Shown here one piece after another: positions 28,031 to 39,081 of a stretch of DNA of 61,657 nt (positions within the stretch are counted from its first letter, which is position 1; each line of letters starts with the position of its first letter). The position numbers and the translations under genes are program-made. The stretch is from the NCBI GenBank assembly GCA_023259135.1, contig JAHFQX010000014.1, positions 1-61,657 of the forward strand, in the 5' to 3' direction. This stretch comes from Betaproteobacteria bacterium (GTDB lineage: Bacteria > Pseudomonadota > Gammaproteobacteria > Burkholderiales > JAHFQX01). A model generated the notes under the pieces. That model was not told where the DNA came from, made no database searches, and saw only the letters and a program-made list of their open reading frames with translations.

Positions 28031-28828
28031 TCACTGGTCCATGGCGCGGCGGATGCCCCGCAAGAAATCTCCCGCCCGCTGCACGGCTTCGGCAATGGGA
28101 GCTTGTTCGATCTCCTCCACCAGCCGGCTGCCGATCACCACCGCGTCGGCCACGGCGGCAACAGCCCGCGCGGTGTCGCCGTCCCGAATGCCGAAGCCCA
28201 CGCCCACCGGAAGAGGAACGCGCTTCCGAATCTCGGCCACTTTTCGGCCCACTTCTTCCAGATCCAAATGACTGGCTCCCGTCACCCCCTTGAGGGAAAC
28301 GTAATAGACATAGCCGCTGGCCACCCGGGCGACCGCCTCGATGCGCCGGGGCCGGGAGGTGGGGGCCAGCAGAAAAATGGCGTCGATGGCCCGGCTCCGC
28401 AACGCGGCCAGCAGCGTGGCGCTCTCTTCGGGAGGCGCATCCACCGCCAGCACGCCGTCCACTCCGGCGGAACGCGCCGCTTCGGCGAAAGCATCCACCC
28501 CCATGGCCTCGATGGGATTGAGGTAACCCATCAGCACCACGGGGGTGGCGGAATCGGTGCGGCGGAACTGCCTCACCATCTCCAGCACGTCCTTAAGCCC
28601 CACCCCTTGGCGCAGGGCCCGCTCGCTGGAACGCTGGATGGTGGGGCCGTCGGCCATGGGGTCGGAGAAAGGCACCCCCAATTCGATGAGGTCGGCTCCG
28701 GCGTCCCGCAGAGCGTGCATCAGGGCAACGGTCAACGCCGGCTGCGGATCGCCGGCGGTGATGAAGGGAATCAACGCGCTGCAGCCCTGCTCGCGGAGTC
28801 GCCGGAAAACGGCGGATATGCGGGACAT
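28031..28828 (-). CDS. trpA: tryptophan synthase alpha chain
   Basis: 265 residues. It cleaves indole-3-glycerol phosphate to indole, which is channelled to TrpB. Marks: [13 protein letters not shown], the catalytic Glu in [28 protein letters not shown], and the catalytic Asp region [15 protein letters not shown]. The ATG at 28828 gives the family N-terminus [11 protein letters not shown]; the frame continues into trpB DNA upstream but is not coding there. The gap to trpB is 14 bases. Confidence 0.96.
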   Translation of the reverse strand: MSRISAVFRRLREQGCSALIPFITAGDPQPALTVALMHALRDAGADLIELGVPFSDPMADGPTIQRSSERALRQGVGLKDVLEMVRQFRRTDSATPVVLMGYLNPIEAMGVDAFAEAARSAGVDGVLAVDAPPEESATLLAALRSRAIDAIFLLAPTSRPRRIEAVARVASGYVYYVSLKGVTGASHLDLEEVGRKVAEIRKRVPLPVGVGFGIRDGDTARAVAAVADAVVIGSRLVEEIEQAPIAEAVQRAGDFLRGIRRAMDQ

Positions 28829-28842
28829 GAAGTGATCTGGGG

Positions 28843-30036
28843 TCAGGGGTTTCCGGAAAGCCGAGCGACGGTGTTGACGTCCTTGTCCCCCCGGCCGGAA
28901 AGATTGACCAGCAGGATTTGATCCCGATCGAGGGTGGCCGCCATCTTGGCGGCCTGAGCCAGGGCATGGGCCGATTCCAGGGCCGGGATGATGCCTTCCA
29001 TGCGGCACAGATCGTGAAACGCCTCCAGCGCCTCGCCATCGGTGATGGCGACATACTCGGCCCGGCCGCTGTCCTTGAGCCAAGCATGCTCGGGACCGAC
29101 TCCAGGATAATCCAGGCCGGCGGAAATGGAATGGGTGTCGATGATCTGGCCGTTATCATCCTGCAACAAATAAGTCCGGTTGCCGTGCAGCACGCCGGGG
29201 CGGCCGGCGCACAGCGACGCCGCATGCCGGCCGGTGGCCAGCCCGAGACCGGCGGCTTCCACCCCGATGAGCCGTACTTCCGGAATGTCGATATAGGGAT
29301 AAAAAATCCCCATGGCATTGGAACCGCCGCCCACGCAGGCAATCACCGCATCGGGCTGGCGGCCGGCGATCTCCGGCATCTGCTGCCGCGCCTCGAAGCC
29401 GATGACGCTCTGGAAATCCCGCACCATCATGGGATAGGGATGGGGACCGGCCGCCGTGCCGATGATGTAAAAAGTATCCGCCACATTCGTTACCCAATCC
29501 CGCATGGCCTCGTTGAGGGCATCCTTGAGGGTCTTGGAGCCGCTCTCCACCGGCACGACTTTGGCTCCCAGCAATTCCATGCGGAATACGTTGGGAGCTT
29601 GCCGCTGCATATCTTCGGAACCCATGTAGACCACGCACTCCATGCCGAAGCGGGCAGCCACCGTGGCGCTGGCGACGCCATGCTGGCCGGCCCCGGTCTC
29701 GGCGATGACCCGGCGCTTGCCCATGCGGCGGGCCAGCAGCGCTTGGCCGACGGTGTTGTTGATCTTGTGGGCGCCGGTATGATTGAGGTCCTCGCGCTTG
29801 AGGAAAATCCGTGCCCCGCCTAACTGCTCGGACCAGCGCTGGGCGTAATAAATGGGCGTGGGACGCCCCACATAGTGCTTAAGGTCATGGGAAAACTCGG
29901 CCAGGAAATGGGGATCGGCGCGCACCGCCTGGTACTGCTCGCACAGTTCCTCCAAAGCCGCCATCAGGGTCTCGGCCACGAACACCCCGCCGTAGGGGCC
30001 GAAATGTCCGTGGCTGTCGGGCAGGTCATATTTCAA
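28843..30036 (-). CDS. trpB: tryptophan synthase beta chain
   Basis: 397 residues. It joins indole and serine to give tryptophan with PLP. The PLP Lys is in [17 protein letters not shown]; the catalytic Glu in [25 protein letters not shown] binds the phosphate; [16 protein letters not shown] is standard. The start is taken as the TTG at 30036: AAGGAG lies nine bases ahead, and the protein then begins at [16 protein letters not shown], as usual. It overlaps the end of trpF by 11 bases. This is the second TTG start in the block. Confidence 0.96.
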   Translation of the reverse strand: MKYDLPDSHGHFGPYGGVFVAETLMAALEELCEQYQAVRADPHFLAEFSHDLKHYVGRPTPIYYAQRWSEQLGGARIFLKREDLNHTGAHKINNTVGQALLARRMGKRRVIAETGAGQHGVASATVAARFGMECVVYMGSEDMQRQAPNVFRMELLGAKVVPVESGSKTLKDALNEAMRDWVTNVADTFYIIGTAAGPHPYPMMVRDFQSVIGFEARQQMPEIAGRQPDAVIACVGGGSNAMGIFYPYIDIPEVRLIGVEAAGLGLATGRHAASLCAGRPGVLHGNRTYLLQDDNGQIIDTHSISAGLDYPGVGPEHAWLKDSGRAEYVAITDGEALEAFHDLCRMEGIIPALESAHALAQAAKMAATLDRDQILLVNLSGRGDKDVNTVARLSGNP

Positions 30037-30652
30037 TGCTGCGCACTCCTTGCATGAATGCGGCGATCTTGGCCGCATCCTTGATTCCCTTGGCGGTCTC
30101 CACGCCGCTGCTCACATCCACCGCCCAAGGCCGCACCCGACGGATGGCCTCGGCCACGTTGGCGGGGTTGAGCCCGCCGGAGAGGATCACTGGGCACGGC
30201 AGGCCGGCGGCGGGCAGCAAATCCCAATCGAAGGACGTCCCGCTGCCGCCGTAGAACCCTTCCACATGAGCGTCCAGCAGGATACCCTTGGCTGCGGAAT
30301 AACGGGCCGCGTATTGTACCAAATCCACTCCCCGCTTTACCCGCACGGCCTTGATGTAGGGACAGGAAAAGCGGGAACAGAACTCCGGCGCTTCGTCGCC
30401 ATGGAACTGCAGCAGACTCAAGGGAAGCGCCGCCAAAACCGCGTCCACTTCGGCGGCTTTGGGATTGACGAACAAACCCACGGCCGTGATGAAGGGCGGC
30501 AGCACCCGCAGAATGGCGCCGGCTTGGTCAAAGGAAACATGGCGCGGACTGGGTCGGTAAAACACCAGGCCGAGGGCGTGGACTCCCGCCCGGGCGGCGG
30601 CAAGGGCATCCTGCTCCCGAGTGATGCCGCAAATTTTCACCGCAACCGGCAT
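30026..30652 (-). CDS. trpF: phosphoribosylanthranilate isomerase
   Basis: 208 residues, a single-domain TrpF. The start [30 protein letters not shown] carries the catalytic Cys in KICGITR; LQFHGDE and the Asp in [16 protein letters not shown] follow, then [15 protein letters not shown] and [16 protein letters not shown], the standard phosphate-binding end. It converts phosphoribosylanthranilate to the carboxyphenylamino-deoxyribulose form. It is 10 bases from truA and overlaps trpB. Confidence 0.96.
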   Translation of the reverse strand: MPVAVKICGITREQDALAAARAGVHALGLVFYRPSPRHVSFDQAGAILRVLPPFITAVGLFVNPKAAEVDAVLAALPLSLLQFHGDEAPEFCSRFSCPYIKAVRVKRGVDLVQYAARYSAAKGILLDAHVEGFYGGSGTSFDWDLLPAAGLPCPVILSGGLNPANVAEAIRRVRPWAVDVSSGVETAKGIKDAAKIAAFMQGVRSIEI

Positions 30653-30662
30653 CGCGACTCCA

Positions 30663-31445
30663 TCAGCACAAAAAAACCGGGGACAGCTCCGGCTCGGGCA
30701 ACTCCCACTCGGCGGCGTAGCGCACCCTGCTCAAATACAGCCCTTCCGACCCAAAGGTGGGACCGCCTTGGGAACGTTCCCGCCCCTCCAGCAATTCTCC
30801 GGCCCAGCCGGGAGGGCGCTTGCCGGTTCCCACCCAGACCAGGCACCCCACCATGTTCCGCACCATATGGTGCAGGAAAGCATCCGCCACGAAACGGAAT
30901 ACCACCAGCGATCCGTGTTGGGCCATTTCGAGTTGCCGCAACTCCCGGACCGGAGTCCGGGCCTGGCACTCCGCGGCACGGAATGCGCTGAAATCCCGCA
31001 CCCCCAACAACAAACCGGCGGCTTGGCGCATGGCTTTGATGTCCAGAGGACGGGAACACCAACCTACCCGCCCTTGGTATACCCCCGGCGGTTCCGGGCG
31101 ATTGAGCAGCAGGTAATGGTAACACCGCTCCCGAGCGCCATAGCGGGCGTGGAATTGCGGCCCTACCGTCCTCGCCCAGTTCACCGCCACTCCGGTGGGC
31201 AGGCAGCTATTGACGCCCCGCACCCATGCCGACAGCGGGCGCTCGGCGGAAGTATCGAAATGCACCACCTGAGCCAGGGCGTGAACTCCTCTGTCGGTGC
31301 GGCCGGCGCATACCGTTTCCACTGGATGATCGGCGATGCGGGATAAGGCCCGCTGCAGATGATCCTGAATACCGCAGCCGCTGGGCTGGGTCTGCCAACC
31401 GCAAAACCCCGCACCATGATACTCCAAGCCCAGCGCCACTCTCAT
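30663..31445 (-). CDS. truA: tRNA pseudouridine(38-40) synthase
   Basis: 260 residues. It converts U38-U40 in the anticodon arm of many tRNAs to pseudouridine. The catalytic Asp lies in VCAGRTDRGVHALAQVVHFD. RVALGLEYHGAGFCGWQTQPSG is the usual start, and FLHHMVRNMVGCLVWVGTGKR a conserved core. I chose the ATG at 31445; an ATG at 31466 would add seven residues, and neither has a strong ribosome site. Confidence 0.94.
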   Translation of the reverse strand: MRVALGLEYHGAGFCGWQTQPSGCGIQDHLQRALSRIADHPVETVCAGRTDRGVHALAQVVHFDTSAERPLSAWVRGVNSCLPTGVAVNWARTVGPQFHARYGARERCYHYLLLNRPEPPGVYQGRVGWCSRPLDIKAMRQAAGLLLGVRDFSAFRAAECQARTPVRELRQLEMAQHGSLVVFRFVADAFLHHMVRNMVGCLVWVGTGKRPPGWAGELLEGRERSQGGPTFGSEGLYLSRVRYAAEWELPEPELSPVFLC

Positions 31446-31712
31446 CGCGCTGACGCGGCGGGCCATGCGCCGCCCCGCAACTCGGCAAGGCCCGGGGCCG
31501 CTGCTCCGCGGGTCGGAGCCCTTGCGGTGCCCAGTCCACCCTTACCGCAAATCGCCGGCGGCTTGAGACGCAAGGAGCGGGAATCCGAAAACAGCATCAA
31601 GCCCGAACGGGCCATGAATAAAGCCGGCGGCATAAGCCACCCCCAGCCAGGAACAGAATAAAAAGATGTATTCTGGACAGTTCGCTCCGGGAGGCCGGAA
31701 CGGAAGCGACGG
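31446..31712. other. gap between fimV and truA, no gene seen
   Basis: About 270 bases without a convincing reading frame. An imperfect inverted repeat CAGAAT...ATTCTG with a T-rich loop lies at about 31658-31679 and might end fimV transcription. A truA promoter is presumably here but I cannot pick it out. Confidence 0.4.
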
Positions 31713-34310
31713 TCACCCCAGGGCGCCGAGCAGCTTCTCCGCTTCGGTGCGTTGCCCGTCATCCCCTTCTCGAAGCACTTCTTGCAGGATTTCCCGGGCC
31801 CCGTCCTTATCGCCCATCTCCTGATAGGCCTTGGCAAGATCGAACTTGGTCTGGACTTCGTGCCAGTGGCTGCCCCGCTCCGGCGCAACGCTTTCTTCTC
31901 CGGAACGCGGCTCAAGATCGAGGTCGAGACCGGATAGATTCAAATCTTCGATGGAGGGGGGAGAGGGTAAATCGGCAGGCAATTCCAAGTCCAGCTTGAA
32001 GTCCATCATGGCACCGGCATCTCCCTTCTCCGCCAAGGCCGGCGGAGCTTCGGGGAGTTCGAGATCAATTCCCCCCAGATCGAAGTCCAAGCCGGCTTCC
32101 TGGCTGGAGGGTTCGGCCGGAGCAGCCTGTTGCGAGGGAGCGGCCGACGGGGGCTCAAAGGCAACCGGCGCTTGCAGAATCAAGGTCCCTTCGGAGGTAA
32201 ACCCGGTATCTGGCGGAGTAGCCGGCACGGTTTGCGTATTCCCCATGCCGAGATCCAAGGAAAAATCCGGAACCAGGGGTTCGGCCGGGGCAACGGCCCC
32301 GGTAGCGGGTTGTGTTTCCTCCAAGGGGAAATCGATGACGCCGGCAGTTGCCGGTTCGGCTTGTTCCGAGGCCGGTTCCGACAGAGCCCCCAGATCAACG
32401 TCCACGGCTTGTTGGGGGACGGCCTCAGGAGCCGCTTCCGCGGAGGCCGCCCCCATCAGATCCAGGTTGAAATCCAAATCCATCTCGGCAGTGCCCGCTG
32501 CTTTCGCGGACTCCAGAAACTGGGTATCCGACACCACCGGCTCAGCTTCGGTCTTTCCGGCCGCATAAAGCGGGTGGGCCGGATTGAGGGCATAGCCCAA
32601 AGCAAGCGTCTGGGCCCAGATCGCACCCACTCCGCCGGTGAGGTTTTTTAATTGGGCAGCCAACTCATCAAAAGCCGCCACCTTTTTCCCGGCCGCGTAG
32701 ATCTCCGACAACTTGGCATGCAGCTCCAAGCGCTGGGGCTGCTTGGCGATGCCGTCCTTGAGGACTTCCTCGGCTTGGGCCTCCCGCCCATAGGCCAGAC
32801 ACATCTCCGCCTCGGCCAGGGGATCCAATGCGTCCGGCCCCACTTTCGGCTCGCTGCCCGCGGCTGCGGATACGACCGGGGCCGAAGGCGGCGGAACCGC
32901 CTGCCGGCGCCGGCGGTAGGCCGCCGCCCCCAACGCTCCCAGCAGCAGCACGCCACCGCCGGCGGCAAGATACAAGGGTTCGCTCAACAGTTGCTCCACC
33001 ACGCCCGGCGCGGGCGGCGGCGGAGGCGCCGGTGCCACCGCGGCGGGGGCCGGAGCAACCGACGCCGGACCGGCTTCCGGCTTGGGCTGCGCTGGCGCCG
33101 CCTCGGGTTTGGGCTGCGGCGGGGCGACCGGCGGCTGGGTTGCCGCCTGTTGCTGCAATGCCCCCATCCCCTGACTCTTCATCTCCACCAGGCGCTGCAG
33201 CTCCTTGATGGTCTTCTCTAATTGGGCCACCCGCTCATTGGCCTCTTTGAGGGTTTTTTCCCGGGCCACGGCCTCATCCTCCAGGGACCTCAGTTGCTCC
33301 TGGAGGGTTTTCTGTCCCTTGCCGGTTTCCTTCCCAGCGCCCGCGGCGGACGGTGTCTCGCCACGGGAGAGTTTCAACACTTCCTTGGCGGCTGGCTTTT
33401 CGGCCGCCTTGTCTTCCACGGCCACGGACACTTTGCCGCTCGCTCTGGCCCCCGCCTCCCCTTCCGGAGCCTCGGCCACGGCGCCTGCCAAACGGCGCCG
33501 ATAGGCTTGCCATTCGGAGGTCTGGGAGCGGATTTCCCGAGCCGCTTGCTGGGCGGGAATAGCCGCCACTTCGGCCGAATCCGGGATGCGCAGGATGGGG
33601 CCGGTGCGCAGGCGATTCATGTTGCGCCCATCGAAAGCTTCCGGGTTCTGCCGGTACAAGCCTACCAGCAATTGATTCAGGTCTTCTCCGGGCCGACGGA
33701 CTCCTTCGGCGATTTTGCGCAGCGTGTCGCCGTGCTTGACCGGGCCATAGGAAGTTTTCCCGGCAGGAGCGGCAACCGGGGGCCGCGCAACGGCGGCGGC
33801 CGGAGGAACGGCAGCAGACGGGGACTCCCGTTGCGGAGTCGGAACCGCAGGGGCGGCAGGAGCGGGAAGGGTGCGCGCCACCGCCGGCGGCGTCGCCCCG
33901 CCGGCATAACCCGGGGGATCGACCAGAGTGGTGTATTCCCGCACCAGGCGCCCGGCAGCCCAGGTCAACTCCACCAGCAAATCGAGAAAAGGCTCGTTGA
34001 CGGGCTCAGCGGAAACCAGGCGGACAAGGTGCTGGCCATTGGGCCGTTGTTCCAAGGTCGCCCGGATGCCGCGCAGCACCGAGGCATATTCCACGTTGGC
34101 TTGCTTGTAAGCTTCGGGAGACGCAATCCTGACGGCCAGGGTAGCGGCCTCATCCTGCTGCACCGACACCAACTCGATTTCGGCTCGCAAAGGCTGCCCC
34201 AGGCCAGACAACAAGGTAAATTTACCCAAGCCGGCGCTCTGCGCCCCCCAGGAACTCGCCAAGAGAGCGGCTCCAAGCAGGGTATTTTTCAGGAAGTTTG
34301 TCGCGGGCAC
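31713..34310 (-). CDS. fimV: FimV-type peptidoglycan-binding membrane hub protein
   Basis: 865 residues. Order: signal peptide to about residue 26 (LLGAALLASSWGAQSAG); the FimV N-terminal domain (LGKFTLLSGLGQPLRAEIELVSV); a proline/alanine linker; a LysM peptidoglycan-binding repeat at about 190-250 (YGPVKHGDTLRKIAEGV); a coiled coil at about 340-390; a single membrane helix near 445-465 followed by RRRR; a cytoplasmic acidic region with TPR-like parts; and the small C-terminal FimV domain (KFDLAKAYQEMGDKDGAREILQEVLREG). In Pseudomonas FimV organises polar type IV pili, twitching and cAMP signalling. The GTG at 34310 has GGGGGAG only one base ahead, so the start is not certain. Confidence 0.92.
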   Translation of the reverse strand: MPATNFLKNTLLGAALLASSWGAQSAGLGKFTLLSGLGQPLRAEIELVSVQQDEAATLAVRIASPEAYKQANVEYASVLRGIRATLEQRPNGQHLVRLVSAEPVNEPFLDLLVELTWAAGRLVREYTTLVDPPGYAGGATPPAVARTLPAPAAPAVPTPQRESPSAAVPPAAAVARPPVAAPAGKTSYGPVKHGDTLRKIAEGVRRPGEDLNQLLVGLYRQNPEAFDGRNMNRLRTGPILRIPDSAEVAAIPAQQAAREIRSQTSEWQAYRRRLAGAVAEAPEGEAGARASGKVSVAVEDKAAEKPAAKEVLKLSRGETPSAAGAGKETGKGQKTLQEQLRSLEDEAVAREKTLKEANERVAQLEKTIKELQRLVEMKSQGMGALQQQAATQPPVAPPQPKPEAAPAQPKPEAGPASVAPAPAAVAPAPPPPPAPGVVEQLLSEPLYLAAGGGVLLLGALGAAAYRRRRQAVPPPSAPVVSAAAGSEPKVGPDALDPLAEAEMCLAYGREAQAEEVLKDGIAKQPQRLELHAKLSEIYAAGKKVAAFDELAAQLKNLTGGVGAIWAQTLALGYALNPAHPLYAAGKTEAEPVVSDTQFLESAKAAGTAEMDLDFNLDLMGAASAEAAPEAVPQQAVDVDLGALSEPASEQAEPATAGVIDFPLEETQPATGAVAPAEPLVPDFSLDLGMGNTQTVPATPPDTGFTSEGTLILQAPVAFEPPSAAPSQQAAPAEPSSQEAGLDFDLGGIDLELPEAPPALAEKGDAGAMMDFKLDLELPADLPSPPSIEDLNLSGLDLDLEPRSGEESVAPERGSHWHEVQTKFDLAKAYQEMGDKDGAREILQEVLREGDDGQRTEAEKLLGALG

Positions 34311-34436
34311 GCTCCCCCCTTGATCTCGATAAGACTTGTTAAGCTAACATCATGGGGTTATGGATGCAAGTTGAAGTTGCTTCCTTGGAGTTGCTTCCAG
34401 CATGCGCCCGCTGGGGCCCCACGGGGCCCGGATCGA

Positions 34437-35555
34437 TCACCCCGCACTGTCCTCCAGCAGGATACGGAGCATGCGGCGCAAAGGTTCGGCCGCCCCCCAC
34501 AACAGCTGATCCCCTACCGTAAAGGCGGAGAGATATTCGCCCCCCATGGCCAGTTTGCGCAAGCGGCCCACCGGCACCGTCAGGGTTCCGGTCACCGCTG
34601 CGGGGGTGAGATCGCGAATCGTGGCCTCCCGCTGGTTGGGCACCACCTTCACCCAAGGATGCGCCTCGGCCAGCATGCCTTCTATTTCATCCAGAGGCAC
34701 GTCTTGCTTGAGTTTCAACATCAGCGCCTGGCTATGGCAGCGCAGCGTTCCGATCCGCACGCAAATACCTTCCACGGGAACCGGCCGGCTTTCGCGCCCC
34801 AGGATCTTGTTGGTTTCGGCGCTCCCCTTCCACTCTTCCCGGCTTTGGCCATTGCCCAAATCCTTGTCGATCCACGGGATCAAACTCCCCGCCAAGGGCA
34901 CCCCGAAATGCTCCACCGGAAACGCGCTGCCGCGCATCGCTTCGGTCACCCGGCGGTCGATGTCCAGAATGGCGGACTGGGCATCCTCCAACAAGGATCG
35001 AGCGGGACGGTCCAACGCCCCCATTTGCGCCAGCAACTCCCGCACATGCTGGGCGCCGGCTCCCGAAGCCGCTTGGTAAGTCATGGCCGTAACCCACTCC
35101 AGCAGATCACGGCGAAATAGTCCTCCCACGGCCATGAGCATGAGGCTCACCGTGCAATTGCCACCGATGAAATCCTTGACGCCTTTGCCCAGGGCCTCCC
35201 GGATCACCGACAGATTGAGCGGATCCAGGATGATGACGCTGCCCGGCTCCATGCGCAGCGCCGAAGCAGCGTCGATCCAATAGCCGCGCCAGCCCGCGGC
35301 CCGCAGCCGAGGATAAATAGCCGCGGTGTAGTCGCCGCCCTGGCAAGTGACAATGGCGTCCAGCGTCCGGAGGGCGTCTAGATCGTGGGCATCTTCCAGA
35401 GGCGGGATATCCAATCCCACTGCGGGGCCAGCCCCGCCTACCTGGGACGTGGAGAAGAACACCGGCTCGATGAGTCGGAAATCTCCCTCCTCCCCCATGC
35501 GCTGCATGAGGACCGAGCCCACCATGCCGCGCCAGCCTACGATGCCTACTCGCAT
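34437..35555 (-). CDS. asd: aspartate-semialdehyde dehydrogenase
   Basis: 372 residues. It reduces aspartyl phosphate to the semialdehyde, on the way to Lys, Met and Thr. The NADP site is [18 protein letters not shown]. The catalytic Cys lies in [17 protein letters not shown], and [16 protein letters not shown] holds the His and Arg residues of the active site. It is of the Gram-negative type with the insert around [14 protein letters not shown]. It follows leuB after 22 bases with AGGAT before the ATG. Confidence 0.96.
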   Translation of the reverse strand: MRVGIVGWRGMVGSVLMQRMGEEGDFRLIEPVFFSTSQVGGAGPAVGLDIPPLEDAHDLDALRTLDAIVTCQGGDYTAAIYPRLRAAGWRGYWIDAASALRMEPGSVIILDPLNLSVIREALGKGVKDFIGGNCTVSLMLMAVGGLFRRDLLEWVTAMTYQAASGAGAQHVRELLAQMGALDRPARSLLEDAQSAILDIDRRVTEAMRGSAFPVEHFGVPLAGSLIPWIDKDLGNGQSREEWKGSAETNKILGRESRPVPVEGICVRIGTLRCHSQALMLKLKQDVPLDEIEGMLAEAHPWVKVVPNQREATIRDLTPAAVTGTLTVPVGRLRKLAMGGEYLSAFTVGDQLLWGAAEPLRRMLRILLEDSAG

Positions 35556-35577
35556 TGATCCTATCCCCGCATCCCGC

Positions 35578-36645
35578 CTAGCCCGCCAGGGCCGCCACCA
35601 CGGCGTCCCCCATTTGCACCGTACCTACTTTCTTGAGCCCCGGCTCCCAAATATCGGCGGTGCGATACCCCTGGGCCAGCACCCGCCTCACCCCATCTTC
35701 GATACGCCGCGCCATCTCTTCGCGGCGGAAGGTATAACGCAGCATCATGGCCAAGGACAGAATGGTCGCCAGGGGATTGGCCAAGTCTTTTCCGGCGATA
35801 TCCGGGGCGGAGCCGTGGATGGGCTCGTAGAGTCCCTTGCCGGCGGCATCCAGGGAAGCCGAGGGCAGCATGCCGATGGAGCCGGTGAGCATGGAGGCTT
35901 CGTCAGAAAGAATGTCGCCGAAGATGTTGCCCGTGACGATCACGTCGAATTGCTTGGGGTTGCGCACCAGTTGCATGGCGGCGTTGTCCACGTACATGTG
36001 ACTCAGCTCCACCTGGGGATATTCCTTGGCGACCTCGGTCACCACTTCCCGCCACAACATGCTGGTTTCCAGCACGTTGGCCTTGTCCACCGAGCACAGC
36101 CGGCGGCTGCGCCCCATGGCGGCCTCGAAACCCACCCGGGCGATGCGGCGAATCTCCGATTCGCTGTAGAGCATGGTATCGAAACCTTGGCGCTCGCCAC
36201 CCTGCTCGCGGATGCCCCGGGGCTGGCCGAAATAAATGTCCCCGGTCAATTCCCGCAGAATCAGGATATCCAGGCCGGACACCACTTCGGGCTTGAGGGT
36301 GGAAGCGCCGACCAGCTCGGGGTAAAGCAACGCCGGCCGCAGGTTGGCGAACAGGCCCAGTTCTTGGCGCAAGCGCAGCAAGCCCTGCTCGGGGCGCTTG
36401 GGCCGCGGCAAGTTGTCGTATTGGACGCCCCCCACCGAGCCGAACAGGATCGCATCCGCTTCCCGGGCAAGCCGCAAGGTATCGGGGGGCAAGGGGTCTC
36501 CCGCGGCATCATAGCCGGCCCCCCCCGCCGGCGCCTGCTGCCACCTCAGCGGCAGGCCATCGCGCTTGAGCCATTCCAGCACCCTGACAGCCTGGGCGAT
36601 AATTTCCGGACCGATGCCGTCCCCCGGCAGCACCGCGATTTTCAT
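35578..36645 (-). CDS. leuB: 3-isopropylmalate dehydrogenase
   Basis: 355 residues. Oxidative decarboxylation of 3-isopropylmalate, the third step to leucine. [16 protein letters not shown] opens the family; [16 protein letters not shown], the Tyr in [31 protein letters not shown] with the Lys, and [26 protein letters not shown] follow. The ATG at 36645 has AGGA about eleven bases ahead; an ATG three codons up sits too close to that site. Confidence 0.96.
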   Translation of the reverse strand: MKIAVLPGDGIGPEIIAQAVRVLEWLKRDGLPLRWQQAPAGGAGYDAAGDPLPPDTLRLAREADAILFGSVGGVQYDNLPRPKRPEQGLLRLRQELGLFANLRPALLYPELVGASTLKPEVVSGLDILILRELTGDIYFGQPRGIREQGGERQGFDTMLYSESEIRRIARVGFEAAMGRSRRLCSVDKANVLETSMLWREVVTEVAKEYPQVELSHMYVDNAAMQLVRNPKQFDVIVTGNIFGDILSDEASMLTGSIGMLPSASLDAAGKGLYEPIHGSAPDIAGKDLANPLATILSLAMMLRYTFRREEMARRIEDGVRRVLAQGYRTADIWEPGLKKVGTVQMGDAVVAALAG

Positions 36646-36719
36646 GGAATCCATAATCCTTTTATTTTGTAAGATGGTCGGGACCGAGCCCCGGGGAAAC
36701 TGGGGACGACCCGGTTCAA

Positions 36720-37376
36720 TCAATTTCCCGGAACGGGATCGGCGAACAACCAAGGCTGCTCAAGCCGGCGCCGGGCCTCATAGGCTTGAATCTCGTCCCG
36801 ATGCTGCAAAGTCAATCCGATATCGTCCAGACCGTTGAGCAGGCAATACTTGCGGAACGGGTCGATGGCAAAAGCCAGCACCTGGCCCGCCGGGGTCGTC
36901 ACCGTCTGTGCCTCCAGATCCACCGTCAACCGATAACCCGGAGTGGCCACCGCTTCTCGGAATAGGGAGTCCACCAAGGCCGCGTCCAGCACGATGGGCA
37001 GCAACCCATTCTTGAAGCTGTTGTTGAAGAAGATGTCGGCATAGCTCGGGGCGATCAGCGCCCGGAAGCCGTAATCCACCAGCGCCCAGGGCGCATGCTC
37101 GCGGCTCGATCCGCAGCCGAAATTCTCCCGGGCCAGCAGAATCTGCGCCCCCTGGTAGCGAGGCTGGTTGAGGACGAAATCCGGGTTGAGGGGACGCCGG
37201 CTGTTATCGCTGTCCGGCTGCCCTTCGTCCAGGTAGCGCCAAGCGTCGAACAGATTCGGCCCGAAGCCGCTGCGCCGGATGGATTTCAGGAACTGCTTCG
37301 GAATGATGGCGTCGGTATCCACGTTGGCTCGATCCAAGGGAGCCACCAGGCCGGTCATGCGGGTGAATTTTTCCAT
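36720..37376 (-). CDS. leuD: 3-isopropylmalate dehydratase small subunit
   Basis: 218 residues. With LeuC it isomerises 2- to 3-isopropylmalate. [29 protein letters not shown] is the usual start, and [21 protein letters not shown] is the swivel-domain signature. The ATG at 37376 lies two bases from the small lipoprotein stop, and that AT-poor junction gives no separate promoter, so the genes are read together. Confidence 0.96.
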   Translation of the reverse strand: MEKFTRMTGLVAPLDRANVDTDAIIPKQFLKSIRRSGFGPNLFDAWRYLDEGQPDSDNSRRPLNPDFVLNQPRYQGAQILLARENFGCGSSREHAPWALVDYGFRALIAPSYADIFFNNSFKNGLLPIVLDAALVDSLFREAVATPGYRLTVDLEAQTVTTPAGQVLAFAIDPFRKYCLLNGLDDIGLTLQHRDEIQAYEARRRLEQPWLFADPVPGN

Positions 37377-37378
37377 GC

Positions 37379-37510
37379 TCACTTCACCGATTTTTGTATC
37401 GCTTCGCCACCCTTTTCGATGTCCTTGCCCATTCCTTGCACGGTGTTGCATCCCGCCAGCAGGAATCCCAGAACCCAGGCCGTCACGGCGGCCGCCATCC
37501 AACGCATCAT
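37379..37510 (-). CDS. entericidin A/B family small lipoprotein
   Basis: 43 residues, too short for ordinary gene finders. It opens with Met-Met-Arg-Trp and a hydrophobic stretch ending in the lipobox FLLAGC, so the mature lipoprotein starts at Cys21. The rest, [20 protein letters not shown], matches the entericidin pattern CNTxxGxGxDIxxxGxxI. AAGGAGAG lies six bases before the ATG. Entericidins are outer-membrane-linked lipopeptides of unclear role, some tied to programmed lysis and its antidote. A copy between leuC and leuD is something I recall from betaproteobacteria, so its place is a lineage mark. Confidence 0.9.
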   Translation of the reverse strand: MMRWMAAAVTAWVLGFLLAGCNTVQGMGKDIEKGGEAIQKSVK

Positions 37511-37530
37511 TTCTAGCTCTCCTTGCAAAT

Positions 37531-38934
37531 TTACAGACTGTTCACGTCCACGAAATGCCCCGCTATGGCCGCTGCGGCCGCCATGCCGGGGCTCACCAGG
37601 TGGGTGCGGCCTCCCGTTCCCTGCCGGCCTTCGAAGTTCCGGTTGGAGGTGGCGGCGCAACGCTCCCCGGGTTGCAAGCGGTCGTCGTTCATGGCCAGGC
37701 ACATGGAGCAGCCCGGCTCCCGCCACTCGAATCCGGCTTCCCGGAATATCCGATCCAAGCCTTCCTGCTCGGCCTGATGCTTCACCAATCCGGAGCCGGG
37801 CACCACCATGGCCAGCCTCACGTTGGCCGCCACCCGCCGCCCCCGCACCACGGCCGCCGCGACCCGCAGATCCTCGATGCGGGAATTGGTGCAAGAACCG
37901 ATGAAGACCTTATCCAACTGGATCTCCTGAATCGGCACATTCGGCTCAAGCCCCATATAGTCAAGGGCCCGCCGCATGCTCTCCTGCTTCACCGCATCGG
38001 GTTCCCGATCGGGATCGGGAACCCGGCCATCCACCGGCGCCACCATTTCCGGGGAGGTGCCCCAGGTAACTTGGGGACGGATAGTCGAGGCATCCAGCGC
38101 CACCACCCGATCGAAGGACGCCCCGGGGTCGCTGTGCAGAGTCCGCCAATAAGCCGCGGCCCGTTCCCAATCCGGCCCGCGGGGGGAGAAAGGCCGGCCC
38201 TTGAGGTAGGCGACGGTCACTTCGTCGACCGCCACCAGGCCGGAGCGGGCTCCCGCCTCGATGGCCATGTTGCAGACCGTCATCCGCCCTTCCATGCTGA
38301 GCGCTTGGATGGCGCTGCCGGCAAACTCGATGGCGTAACCCGTGCCGCCGGCGGTGCCGATTTGCCCGATGACCGCCAGCACCAAGTCCTTGGCCGACAC
38401 TCCCTGGCTCAGGGCGCCGTCCACCTGCACCCGCATGTTTTTCGCTTTTTTCATGAGCAGGCACTGGGTCGCCAGCACGTGCTCCACCTCGGAAGTGCCG
38501 ATGCCGAAAGCCAGTGCCGCGAAGGCGCCATGGGTGCTGGTATGGGAATCGCCGCACACTACCGTCATGCCGGGCAGGGTCGCTCCCTGCTCCGGACCGA
38601 TGACATGAACGATGCCCTGCCGGTGATCATTCATCTTGAACTCGGTAATGCCGAAATCGGCGCAGTTTTGGTCCAGGGTCTCCACTTGCAGCCGGGAAAC
38701 CGGGTCGGCGATCCCCTGGGAGCGATCGGTAGTGGGTACGTTGTGGTCCGCCACCGCCAGCACCGAAGCCGTCCGCCAAGGCTTTCTGCCGGCCAGGCGC
38801 AGACCTTCGAAGGCCTGGGGACTGGTGACTTCATGCACCAGGTGCCGGTCGATGTACAAGAGCGCCGTGCCGTCCGCCTCCCGGCGAATTACATGGGCTT
38901 CCCACAATTTATCATATAAGGTTTTGGGGGTCAT
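37531..38934 (-). CDS. leuC: 3-isopropylmalate dehydratase large subunit
   Basis: 467 residues, an aconitase-family [4Fe-4S] enzyme. Cluster Cys residues appear in [15 protein letters not shown] and in [13 protein letters not shown]. The early part shows [21 protein letters not shown], and [34 protein letters not shown] is the family signature. The ATG at 38934 gives the normal [15 protein letters not shown] start. It heads the leuC-ecn-leuD-leuB-asd run and is divergent from nasT. Confidence 0.96.
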   Translation of the reverse strand: MTPKTLYDKLWEAHVIRREADGTALLYIDRHLVHEVTSPQAFEGLRLAGRKPWRTASVLAVADHNVPTTDRSQGIADPVSRLQVETLDQNCADFGITEFKMNDHRQGIVHVIGPEQGATLPGMTVVCGDSHTSTHGAFAALAFGIGTSEVEHVLATQCLLMKKAKNMRVQVDGALSQGVSAKDLVLAVIGQIGTAGGTGYAIEFAGSAIQALSMEGRMTVCNMAIEAGARSGLVAVDEVTVAYLKGRPFSPRGPDWERAAAYWRTLHSDPGASFDRVVALDASTIRPQVTWGTSPEMVAPVDGRVPDPDREPDAVKQESMRRALDYMGLEPNVPIQEIQLDKVFIGSCTNSRIEDLRVAAAVVRGRRVAANVRLAMVVPGSGLVKHQAEQEGLDRIFREAGFEWREPGCSMCLAMNDDRLQPGERCAATSNRNFEGRQGTGGRTHLVSPGMAAAAAIAGHFVDVNSL

Positions 38935-39022
38935 ATCGGTGCTCGACGGAATCATCCAAACCGGTTTTGATTATGACACAACCCCCCGCCAGACCGCCAA
39001 TTACTCCGGCCCCCGAGGTTGC

Positions 39023-39037
39023 TGGCACGGGTTTTGC
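39023..39037 (+). promoter_or_regulatory. sigma-54 promoter of nasT
   Basis: TGGCACG (39023-39029), four bases, TTGC (39034-39037): the core of the sigma-54 consensus is matched, with the exact ten bases between GG and GC. Transcription should start near 39049, about 33 bases before the nasT ATG. Such promoters need an enhancer protein, NtrC for nitrogen genes. Confidence 0.8.
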
Positions 39038-39081
39038 GAAGTCCCTCAAGATATCCTTACCCCTTTCAGGCAAATTAAACC

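Noticed and set aside
38835-38845. GCACC-A-GGTGC palindrome in leuC as an NtrC enhancer site
   Set aside because: NtrC sites have about five bases between half-sites, not one, and this lies inside a coding region.
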